From Ascaris suum (Eukaryota > Nematoda > Chromadorea > Rhabditida > Ascarididae), in assembly GCA_013433145.1 (NCBI GenBank), contig CM024191.1, positions 946,501 through 1,010,500 on the forward strand: a stretch of 64,000 nucleotides of DNA, written 5' to 3'. The notes beneath the pieces are model-generated. The model searched no databases. It saw only the letters and a program-made list of their open reading frames with translations, and was not told where the DNA came from. The position numbers were made by a program, and so were the translations under genes. Below, piece after piece: positions 12,511 through 23,900 of this stretch (position 1 is its first letter; every line of letters starts with the position of its first letter).

Positions 12511-15500
12511 ATGAATATAATAGCGTTGCTGCTGCTCGTTTATTGGGTAAACAGCGCATGGGCGCTGGTTGAAATGAGCGGATTTCATTGCATGATGCGA
12601 CATTCGATGCGTATGAATCGACGCGTTCATGGACCACCCCAGAAGTCAGCGCCACCGTTTGAGTTTCATTTCCTCGATTCAGATGGCCAGAAAACCTCCT
12701 ATTATGAGCCAGGAAAAATTTATACAGGTCAGCCAACTATCTGTTTTGCAGATCGCTTTTGGGCTTGCATTCGAACGTACAAGTCGCTGTCACTCAACTT
12801 TCTGCTTGAAGGGATATAGGTGCTATTCGGTGCTGCTCCTCGATAGAACAATTCCTAAAGTGCACCTGCCCAGCATTAGCGTTATACTACTGAGGATTCA
12901 GAATTACTCGCTTTTTTGTTTTAAATTAATTGTTGCTAATGACTCAAATCGGTGCTTAGCTCCTAGACTTACAGATCTCAATCCCGCATCTTTGTACTTC
13001 CCGGCTGATTGTCGCCAGCCGAAAGAGCTCCCTTATGCGTTAACCTTACTTATGTAGTTTGAGATGTTCTCTTCTATGACTAGGGCAAATTTTCATTCAA
13101 CTTGTGAGTCGCTTACATAGGCCAAATCATTAATGAAGTATTGTCCAAATCGAGTTAGCACAGCAATACAACTTTCCCCGCCCCTCCCTCTCTGAGTTGT
13201 TGTTTTTCAGGTGAGAAATATGTGATTTTTCTTTGCAAGATTATGAGCAGTATTGAGTGAGACAATGCTCAGACATGCGCGTTTTCGATTTTCGATCGCA
13301 ACGGGGTGACCGTGGGCGAAACATCACAAAAATTAGAGCGGTAGATGAGAGAAAGATGGATAAGTGAACAGATCGTCGAAAATGGCTATAAGAAGGGGTT
13401 AGTTACTGAGTAGTCAAGCCTTCCCACTAAAATCAGCATTCTCATTGGACAAGCAGCTATATCGGCCTTTCTCGTAACAACGGTAAATGAAGCAAAACAC
13501 GTTTCCTTTATCTCAGATTAAAGATGAGCGTTTCTCTTATTTTTGGTAATATGTTTTGGAGTTGCAGTTGAAGCGTTAGATAGCAAGCAATTTATGAAAC
13601 GTGTTGCGAGAAAAACTGAAGTCAGTAATCTCGGAAAGAATGGATAATCAGTAATCAAGTAATCAAGAAACTTTTCTTTGCAATTGTAATTTATTTATTT
13701 ATTCATTTACCTGTTTATTTGTTTACTTATTTATTTATTCATTTATTTATCTATTTCCAAGGCGAATGGAAAGCACTAAATGCTCTTATATCGCTCTAGA
13801 TAGTGTGAGACGAATAATTTGTGATAAACATCGCTGAATTGACGCATGGGCGGTGATGTTAGTAAAAGGCTGGATGAGGGTAATTAGAAAAGCAGCGAAA
13901 TGTATGAGGCTGGATGAGGGTAAAAAAAAATAACAGCATTGGAATATATCAGCTCACGGTTTATTGCAAATGTTACATGTCCGAGAGGCAAGAAAAGTAA
14001 AGTTTTTTTTGAAAGACAAACGAGTAATCGTTTAAATATGAAGCGATTGCCCCACGTTGTGCTATCAATTCTGAGGAGATGTTCACATCATAAATTTTTA
14101 TAAACAATCAAAAAATGGTGCATATTGCAGCACAATTCGAATGTAGCTTTATAGAAACATCAAAAGCTGCCAGAAACGAAGAAATTCTGTCTTAGCAGAA
14201 AAACGTTGTACATTCTCCATCTAGTTGCAGTTTTGTATAGTGTAAGACGTTAATGATTGGGACGAACATCGGTGATGTGTACTGTTTTGAAAAAATCATC
14301 GTCATTTAGAGCGAATATATGCGAAAAATGATGTCTGATAAATAGAAAAGTAAGGATACATTGAATGCTATGCAAGGGGAAATGGAAAGGTATTTGGAGA
14401 CGGTCAATTGCACTTATTATCATTTCACCGAAGAAATGTCCACATCAGCAAACCAAAGTGAGCAAACAAATATTTAGAAGATGGTACAATCACCTACCAA
14501 GTATAGAGCAAAACAAGTTTAAAAATCATTCTAAATTAAGTTAAGTAGTTTGTGAGTGCAGAATGGCCTTGCTTCCTATAGCTAGAGAGCTAGCAGGTAT
14601 TGAGAAACCACTAACTGCAAAACCTTCCCACAAAATTCTTCGTTTTCCTTGTACCTTTGGTATTATCAAAGTCCAGTCCACACCAAACTGCCCATATCAC
14701 AGCACGTCAATCACCTATATGTGCAACACCTTATCTCCCAGATCATGCCAGTTCCGATCTCATTGTTCGCATCTTATTCTCATGTATTGTATACAATAGA
14801 ACTGATAGGACCTGAGCAACAAGTAATGACAGTTAAGCGCAACTGGATCGCTAAACTGGTAAAGCATCTGTTCGTTAGGTGTAGCGTCATGAGTTCAGGC
14901 TCATTATGGGGGCAGCGTTATTAGTGCAATTAAAATCTGAGCACCACTTTTCCGATTAATCGAATTGGTTCGCGTGAACTTGCCCAAGTTCCTCGAAATA
15001 CTTTGAGAAGCCGGATAAAATTCTTTTTTATTCACTGATGATCAGGAGTATGGAGAGAAATTCTTTGATGTTGCTCCAATGTCGTGATATTTATTTCTTT
15101 TCTCTTGAAATTAAAGACGCCCTTAATCATCTTTTATTCACTACAATTTTATATTCAGGCCATTAGAAATGTGAATCGCTCGAAGCTTTTCGACTGGAAG
15201 ATTATTCCTTTTCCACCTTAATACAAAGGAATATGTTTTCGCAAATTAAGTTCTACAGTAGTTGCAGTATTTGCTTTGAGGCGAATTCTCTTGTTTCTAT
15301 TTCAGTTCGTCTCGTAGGATTCGTTCACTATCGTGGACTGCTTCTGCAGAGTCGATTGACCAACGAGAATGGCTTTCTGTTAGGTTCCCTAAAGGGCGGC
15401 AGATTTATTGAAACTCCCGCTTGGAGCAATTATGGCATTCGACTGCAAGAGTGTGATTTGCGTGCGTTGACCGCCGATTCGGTGACGCACTCAGATGACA

Positions 15501-16495
15501 GTCGCAAGTTTATAACTCAGCTTGAATGGACGTCCGACAAGGATGTCGGCGCCATACAATTCATGTAAGTCACTTGGTGGTGCAATCATCTGCATTTGTT
15601 GAACGCTTCATCAGTTCGTCTTTATCAAATCTGCAGAAAGAACGAATCACTTCGCTAATTTAGCTAACTAAATGAGCCCTAAGCACATCAGCAGAATGCA
15701 GCTCCAAAAAAACTAAGTATGACCGGAACCGACGCACACATTACGCTTTTGACACTAGCAGTGTCTCAGTAGTCTTCTCCCACCTCCATCGTCCACTCTA
15801 TGAAGCGTACGGATGGATGCATGATTCACTGGCATACGAATGTTTGCTTTCTCGTCGCAGATGTACACCCTGCATAGATATTCCCTAACGCAAATGTTCG
15901 AGGCCTGCTGTACGGTAGGTGTTACGCGACACAATTGATTGAGTTTCCCGAGTTATAAACTCAGGTTGTGATCAATAAGCAAAAGAGGCCATCTATTTTC
16001 ATTTAATCGAACTCTTACTGATAGCCGGACTTATTTGCTTGTCAGCCAAATTATTGAAATTGTCCAGCTCAACTACAGAAGAGGGCTGGCAAAATCGGAA
16101 TCAAATGTTCTTTTCCAGCTTCAGGCAAATTTGCCATGCATCCGATATCGTTGATTTCAGTTATTCAAAAGTTCATATGCTGTTGTTGAAGAACACGTGA
16201 TTCAGCTAAGTAAAAAGCACTTAGGTTAACGATTGCGGAAGAAGACGAGATCTACTGGGAACGATGGCGTCCACGTTCCGGTTTTATTCAACCGGGTAGT
16301 TTTCGTGGCAAGAAGATTACGATCATCAATGAGGTGTTCACTGACGAGCAAGCCGCCATGCGACTCGCCGGTATACGATCACATAGACAACGCTATCATA
16401 AAAACGCTCTGACTGCTCTGCTTCCTCAGAATACTATAGAGACACTGAAGAATTTCAATTCAAAAATGGAAATTTCCGGCGAAAATTTTTACTAA
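12511..16495 (+). CDS. secreted Reeler (reelin N-terminal) domain protein, 3 exons
   Basis: Exons 12511-12727, 15306-15564 and 16225-16495 join in phase (1, then 2) to give 248 residues and a TAA stop. An in-frame TAA just upstream supports the ATG at 12511. Residues 1-18 are a hydrophobic signal peptide. Residues about 25-175 form a Reeler domain: the first Cys is C27, then YYEPGKIYTVRLVG, HYRGLLLQSR (family consensus FRGFLLQAR), C122, VTH at 132-134, the LEW strand (145-147), and EIYWERWRP in place of the usual final FW strand. This fold occurs at the start of reelin and F-spondin and in small secreted insect and nematode proteins; its ligand here is unknown. No spondin or thrombospondin repeat follows. 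The last 70 residues are basic and unrecognised. The TTTAAG ending two bases before the ATG could be a trans-splice acceptor. Introns are 2578 and 660 bp. Confidence 0.88.
13689..13757. repeat. (TTTA)n degenerate tetranucleotide repeat
   Basis: A run of TTTA and TTCA-type units with occasional substitutions, lying in intron 1 of the Reeler gene. Confidence 0.85.
13867..13923. repeat. direct repeat, 17 bp x 2, 40-bp period
   Basis: AGGCTGGATGAGGGTAA occurs at 13867-13883 and again at 13907-13923, inside intron 1 of the Reeler gene. The sequence between the copies is not obviously a third copy, so this is a local duplication rather than an array. Confidence 0.85.
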
Positions 16496-19400
16496 ACGCA
16501 CAATAATATTTAAAAGTCTATCTTGAAATATGAATGATCTCATAAAGATGAGATTGCTATTTCGATTTGCTCACATAAAAATAGTTGTGAATTTTCTCCT
16601 ATGAAAAATAATTCTGTAAAGAAAATTGAAGAAAAAAAAACACTTAACTTTATATTCACTATTCATTAGCTTCAAGATTCATTCTTTATTTCAACAACTA
16701 CTTTAGCATTATTTTATTCCCTTTATGGCAGCTAGTACAATAATTTTTGAATATATTTAAGCACTAACGGATTTTTTTCCTCAGTTAAGAGCTCCAAGTG
16801 GTTTTACCCAAAAAAGTTGAAAATGAACAAAGGAGAATTCTTCCATTTCAAGGCGAAAATGACTCTCAAAAAAAAGCGAATATATATATATATATTTTAT
16901 AATTTTTTTTGAAATTTGGAAGGACAACGCTAAGTTTTGAAAAAAAAAATGCACTTGTTGACTGAATCGTCCATTAAAATATATTGAATACAGTTTGGAA
17001 ACTTCTCGAAACGAAATATGACCGATCGCCAATATGCGAATCAAAAATGTAATTAAAACACTAATAAGCTTCAAAAAAAAAAGCTTCAGAAGCGCTAATA
17101 TTTGCAAATAATTCTGCGAGTGTCATCAAATTTCTCATCCATAGCTTTTGATTCTGAAGAAATTCCCCATATTTGCTAGCAAAATTTTGTGAGAAGGTGA
17201 AACTTCATCGTTGAAGCGATTCGACATTTTCATGACAATTTCATTGCTCAACAAATTTTTAAAAATATTTTAACGATATATTTAAGCTTTATATAGAGAC
17301 TAGTTTATTAGACCGTTTTTGTTGAGGTAGCCTTTTTTCGAAGAAAATATTAGTATTATAAACACTTAAAGAAATTTCCTTTCTTTTTTTTTTTCAAATC
17401 TAGATCAAAGTCGAGCTGAGACAACTCTTTCAAATTTAGATTATCGAAAAAAAGCTCTAAACTTTCCAAAATATTTTAGCAATTAGTGCACTCAAAAGTG
17501 AGAGATAGGGCGATGGCTAACAGAAACACTTCACGAAATTAGAAACTTAACTTATGCTCTATTTATGCATTGAACGATTAAAAAACGATAATGAAAATAT
17601 ATTTCTGCGCAAAATTTGAATTCTTTTTCCCTATAAAACGCCCTAAAATGTTGTTCTTATGTGCTTTTCTTTGAAGAAAGAACTTTTTTTTAAAATATGA
17701 TTTCAATCTTTTTTTTTTTGAATTTATACAACAGACTGCAATGTTCAGTCATTAGAATATATTCATAGAGAGTGGAAAAAGAGAACTCTGAGAAGATGAA
17801 GACTACCCAGGTTCAGCACTCAACGCATCTTGTAAAAAAACATAAATAATTTCCTCGATTTGCCAAAGCATAAGACGTTGTTAACATTTTCTTACGTTAA
17901 AACTCTCTCTCTCTTTTTTTACCATACTGGATATATTACTCGGAACAATAATATCAATATCTAATAAGTATTCTCGAAGAAGCAGGCAGCCAAAATATGA
18001 TTTATTTTGCACGCCGCTCACACTATTTTTCGAATGCTTTGATTGAATTATCACCTCTCCTCACCTATCATCACCAATCCAACTCCCGTTCAGTCGATTC
18101 CGCACTCAGTTACCTGTCGGTGGAATACTTCCCCCATAATAATGCATCGTGCTGGATTAGTTTCGAATGCTTCGCTTTGCTGTCAGCATCCACGACAGCA
18201 ATTAGGTTATTAAAATCTCTTGTCATTATAACTGCTGTTATCATTGACGATATTGAAATCCATCACCGATTTGTCTACACCGATTTTTTTTTTTGAAGGT
18301 CGGAAATCCCTGTTGAGACATTGGTGCGATATCCAACATCGTTTGAAAAATTAGCTCTTTAAGTGAAGGATGAGAAACTAGTTCTTCATCTAAAAGCATT
18401 AAATCTTTTGCGTTGTCAACTCTTCTAGTTTCAATTAAGAGTGCGAGAATTTTGCTTATAAAATAACATAGTAACGATGAAAGAGCATTATGCAAATATC
18501 AGTAGGTCTTTATGCCTGAGATCATAAATGACATCGGATAGTTATCTCATAGGATATATAAGCTGAAGAATTTCTCATTAATTGTTGTAAAGCGAAATTC
18601 CACTAAACAAAAAAAAAAAAGAGGAAAATATGTGATAAAAATCGAAAGGGAGAATCCTGAATTTGAGCGGGGATGGATTAACAGTGTCAGTCATTTCCCC
18701 TATTCATTCTCAACTTACTGAAGTGCATTTAAAAAATGTTCAACTTAACACTTCAATTTAAGGTCGCTCCATTATGATTTTATATCATCTAGCCACCTAA
18801 CAACCTATTCGTTTTATACCTTGACATAGATAAAAATGTGCAAAGTCCTCTTTGAAGACTACGAAAAGGGTGGTCGAGTAAATAAGCAAATAATATAGAG
18901 CAAAAAAAAAAAATCAAAAAAGTGACATACGAATGGGATAACTTGAAAATTTGTGGAGCATTTTTGGAGCAACAATGGAGCGATCGTTTTAAAATGTGAG
19001 AGCTCAAAAATTCTTGAACGATACCCTCGTCTGTCGATTGTTCAGGTAATCATAGTGCAATAAACGTTCAGCGTTGAGTATGAGCTACACACAATATGGG
19101 GGTATTGTTCAAGGGTGATGAGCTGCTAGTTATGCCATCACTGCTCAAATAGGACGGTGCTGCACAATTGCTCGAACAAATCATCCACCTTCAATTGCTT
19201 CCTTATTCTGTTGCTTTTGCACGCGCTGAATTCCCACCGAAGTTTTCTGCTTTTCGTTATTATTTGCTTTATTGTATTTGCAATTTATTGCATATGGTGA
19301 GTTAATACAGACTTACACTACTGAGCAAGAGGGAAACGTGAAGGAAAACTGTGGATAATGTTCATTAGCTTGGATTTAGTTATGCTAGCTCATTAAGCGG

Positions 19401-20939
19401 TTCAAATTAGAGCTTCACATTGGAGATCACCCGCACCAACTTAATCAGCGACACGTCTAATAATCCAACCAGAAGTCAGCTGAGTATGTCGCCCTCTGAA
19501 CTGCTGCTTTTATCTATATGCGTAATTTCGGCAAAAACAACATCGTTGTATTCTGTTCAGTTATAGTGCTTCACTTAGTCAATAAGAGGCAGTTTTCGTG
19601 AATCCTTGAATAAAGCCGCTGTATCCTTCGAACATACAGCGATCCCCATCTATATGCAAAAAGTTTCAGCTGAGTGCGTTCCTATCAGAGCTGCAAGTGT
19701 GCTGAAAGGTTATCCCTTGAACAAAGCGTCCTAAAACTACATCCACAAAGTCAAACCTACTTTTGCCTGTGTAGTGCAAACATCCAATTAATTTTGTCTC
19801 ATGCAGAATTCCATATCAAACGTATTCTGCTCATGTCACCCACATTTGCCATAACTCTATAACATCCACCTTTTCTTTCAAGCAACAGCGCGCTCCTTAA
19901 CATTCGTTCTCACGCAGTGTTTGATTCTATCCGAAGGTACACTAGTATGGGATGATATCAAGATTCACTCTTGAAAGGAAGCGCAGCAACGAGAGCTAGA
20001 TCGCATAGCAACAGCTGAGGCATTGCAAAAATGGAGTTAGAGGGTTGCATTCAGTTGAATTCTAACAAGCCATTGCCACTGATTTCATATATCATTACAG
20101 AAGCAATGCTAACTGCAATCAACGCTTTGCTGAATCGTGTTAGCTGAGCTTTACGTTTGTGAATTTGCATTGTTTTTAAGCTTTATCTATCTAACAAACT
20201 TCTTTCGCAGCTTCATTCACACTAACTATTGCGGACAGTTGAAGAGCCGTCTGCAGTTTGAATTTTTCATGATTTGCTCACATCCTATGCATTAGGAGGG
20301 ACATTTCTTATGTCGAATGGTGAAGTACGTGTTATAAATATGGCCGACTTGATATGTAAGAGAAGTTTACAGAAATGCGATGTTTTTCGCTGAGTTGTAA
20401 TTGAAATAAGCGGCCACTTTAATGATGCATATTTTTCGATAATTTTTATCGAGCTCCCGAGACAGTTTGTACCGGATAACCTCAAAAGCGAACAAACGAA
20501 TTTTAATTACACGATTTCTAAACTCACTCTTAGCATCGATGGTAGTCGACGTTGAGTTGAACGAGTGAGCTGAACGAGAGATAAGTAGCATTGTTTTGGA
20601 AATTATGACTCTCAAATAGCCTTCAAGTATTCGATTACATCATAACGATTTTAAGGGCGCTTTTCAACAACTCAGTAGATTTATGCTTTCATAACATACA
20701 GAAATTTCAATACAGGATTCAACGATGAGATAGATGATGTATTTATTCGGTGGTTTTGTGTTTCGCAGTCACTAATAATAGCAAATCATCGTGCGATGCT
20801 AGAATCGCGATTGTAAGCGCTGAGCGATATCATCGATATAGGGAACTTTCCAATCAGACTCCAATCATTTTTTTTTTTTTTTGCTTATGAAATGAAAAAT
20901 AATATAGTGAAGTAGTCGACAGTTCATTGTGAGCTTTAG
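16496..20939. other. gene-poor interval between Reeler and EGF/ShKT genes
   Basis: I see no convincing exon here. The interval has many A and T homopolymers and short chance frames. The missing first exon of the EGF/ShKT gene should lie here: it must carry the start codon and probably a signal peptide, and end in phase 1. I could not identify it. Confidence 0.4.
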
Positions 20940-23900
20940 ACACACCAATTACCGCCGAAAACAGGTCAACAATCGTTAAGAAGCCAAATGGCACCGCAAT
21001 CTTCAATCGCCCACCTCCAAATGCAGTTCGACAACTTCTTCCGTCAGGTGGACAGGTACATATGATTTTCGTAAGGAAATTCTTCACAAATGGAACTGAC
21101 CTTTTGCTGGTAGCGCTGTGAATTTAAACCGATGATCATATCATCTGTAGGCTTCAATACTAAAATGAAATAGCTTTCAGGTAGACGTGGACGCATCACC
21201 ACCATTGATCATCTTCAATCGACTAAGCCGTACGGCGCAAATCAATCAGCACTTATTGCGTACATTTCTGCGCTCTCTTTCGCTTTACTAATCGTTTCTT
21301 CTATTGTCGCATGGGCATGATCTACTAACATGCTGGTATGGTCGAGTAAAATCTAAATTTCCTATAAGACCTATAATTTGGCACTTTTCCAGAAAAGAAA
21401 AGAAGATTCGAGGAACTTCTTGGAGCATTCTATGGTTCTAACTTCACGGCTGATGAAGCGTCGCCATTAACACCATTGGCACAGCCCATCCAGCATCCAA
21501 CACGCATACAAAATCATCCATCTGAGAGCTTGAGCAAGCAGCCAAGAACATTGAGCACCGATGCAAATGCTGTGGTTTCAACTCTCTTACCAACTACCAC
21601 AACTGAATTTGTGTAAGTAAATCTCAGTTATTCTTTTACCACGGTTCCAGGCTGCGATACTATTAGTTGTGAATTAAAATAATTCATAATGCCATAGTCG
21701 AAAATTCATCGTGCTTGACTACAACCGGGGTTAGGAACGTTTATCCTAGAATTTAAAGTTTTTTCCCTTCTATGCAAGTCCTGATGTAGACGGCGAAAAC
21801 GAACTTGGGTCCAATACAAGCTCCTTCGTCTCCTCATTAACTGTTATAGTGAATCTTTGAGGAATTGATAATCACCAGCTCGCCATTTGTTAAATGCCTC
21901 AAAAGGAATCGAGTTTTTACAGTATATTCCGAAAGTGACCAAAAATCATTTGAATTACTAAAGCATTACGCGAGCTTGCTAGTTGGCATTGTTGCTGGGT
22001 AATGACGGCTCATGCATAAACGCATAATTGATCACAGTGGTTTGCATCCGCAAAGAGAGATCCATAGTAGATTTCAGTTATGAGCGCGAGAGTCTGAAAG
22101 ATTTGATGCGTCAATTCAAGACTGACTTCGATCAACTGGATCGTGAATCACACGCACTGACGTCTGCCCGGAGTACATCCGGTGCGTTGACGTCTCTGAA
22201 GACTTTGCAGCCATCCGATGAAACACCGGCACCGCAGAACTTCCTCAAACGACCTGTCTCACAAGCCGTCATAAACACGCCGCTCAGCATTCCGATTAAC
22301 ACCGAACCGGATTTGAAAAGTGCCGATAACATGAAAGCAAAACCCACGCAAAAGCCAGGTTCATTGTTCGACTTAATTCGTTGGGATGTGTATAGGCTCT
22401 AATTTCTCAGAGTTAGCAACGAACAAGGAATGCTGCAGTAGTTGCCTGTGCTTGCGTCACTGGCTTGGTGATGGATGATCGATCGACATAGATCCTCCCA
22501 AAAGCGTCGAATAGCTGCAGGACAAAGCTAGTCTTTTCTCGTCGATCGTCATGAAGGGAAATTGCAGTAGTAATGAAAAATCAACGTCGATGAGACATTT
22601 CTTGGCCAATGACAATGGCTCTGCTTTTAGAGCATAATCAAAAATGTAATCAGTTAAATAGAAGAAATCATTTAAAAGTTTCAATCATGCCTAATTCCAT
22701 GCACATGAAGAAGACTCTATAGAAATATAAGCGATAAAGTTGTGAGAAAAATCGACTGAATATTGTAACGATAATTTTTGTTTCGTTGTGTAGTGAAGAT
22801 ACCACTGTATAAAATTATCTCATTGAGTGAATTCCTATTTAGTTAACAGATTCAGATATAGCTGCCTGCAGTAATAATCCATGCATGAATGGTGGTACAT
22901 GCTTGAAAGATCGTCGTAAGCAAGACGGATTTCGATGTGATTGCGCAGTTGGTTGGACAGGAAAGAAATGTGACGGTACTTTTTATCGTATAAATCTTCA
23001 TCAAATCATTCAACTCGTACAAAACCATCACTTATATGTGACGAGTAGAAAGCGCATCATTGACATTTAGATTGGCGATGTTTTTTTGATACGAAACAGA
23101 CTTCGACTTGGAGGGCTGAGCATTCTTTCAATATCATCTCTCGTTTTTTTTTCTCACCCACTATTTCCCTCTCATTTTGCCACAGTCATTACCTCATTTC
23201 ATTCATTTCACTAACCTATCGGTAGAATGTGTGTAAATATCAGGTGCCGCTAGTTTTTCTTTCCGGATGGGATAGCTAGGAGCTGAAGTGGAAAGCTAAA
23301 CGTTTGTGCTCAAGAAATGAGGGAATATGCCTGGCCTCTCATGAAACAACTACCCAAAGGACCTGAAGTCCATAGAAGATGTTTTCATAACATTTGATAA
23401 ATTAATCTCATTAATTTTCTTTAGCCATTCATTTGCCACATGTCACTATCAGCAGTTATTTGGTTGCTTGTGATGTGACTGACTACCATCTGTTCGTTTA
23501 TTCGTTCCTTGCGGAAACGACCTTCCTCTCCCGGTTTCGCCGATTTTTAAAAGAGGATTTTAGAATGAAACAATTCTGTTTTCTTCTATGGAGAATGATA
23601 ATGTCTTCAGAGATGGATCACTGTCTCAATCATGAATGTGTTTCTGGAGAGTGTATCAACAACAGCGATAACTACACTTGCGAATGTTTGCCCAATTTTG
23701 CTGGTCAATTCTGCACAAGTGAGAAAATTTTTGTTCGTTTCTATTGATATGGATTTGTTTTCATGCGGTCAACATAAACCATTGATGTCCTATTTCAATT
23801 CAAAGAATTTCTCTCAACTCGGCAAATACTTCGTTTTAAAATGCATCACTGAAGAACATGAATATCATAGCAGATTACTTTGTAATTATAACCCTAATTG

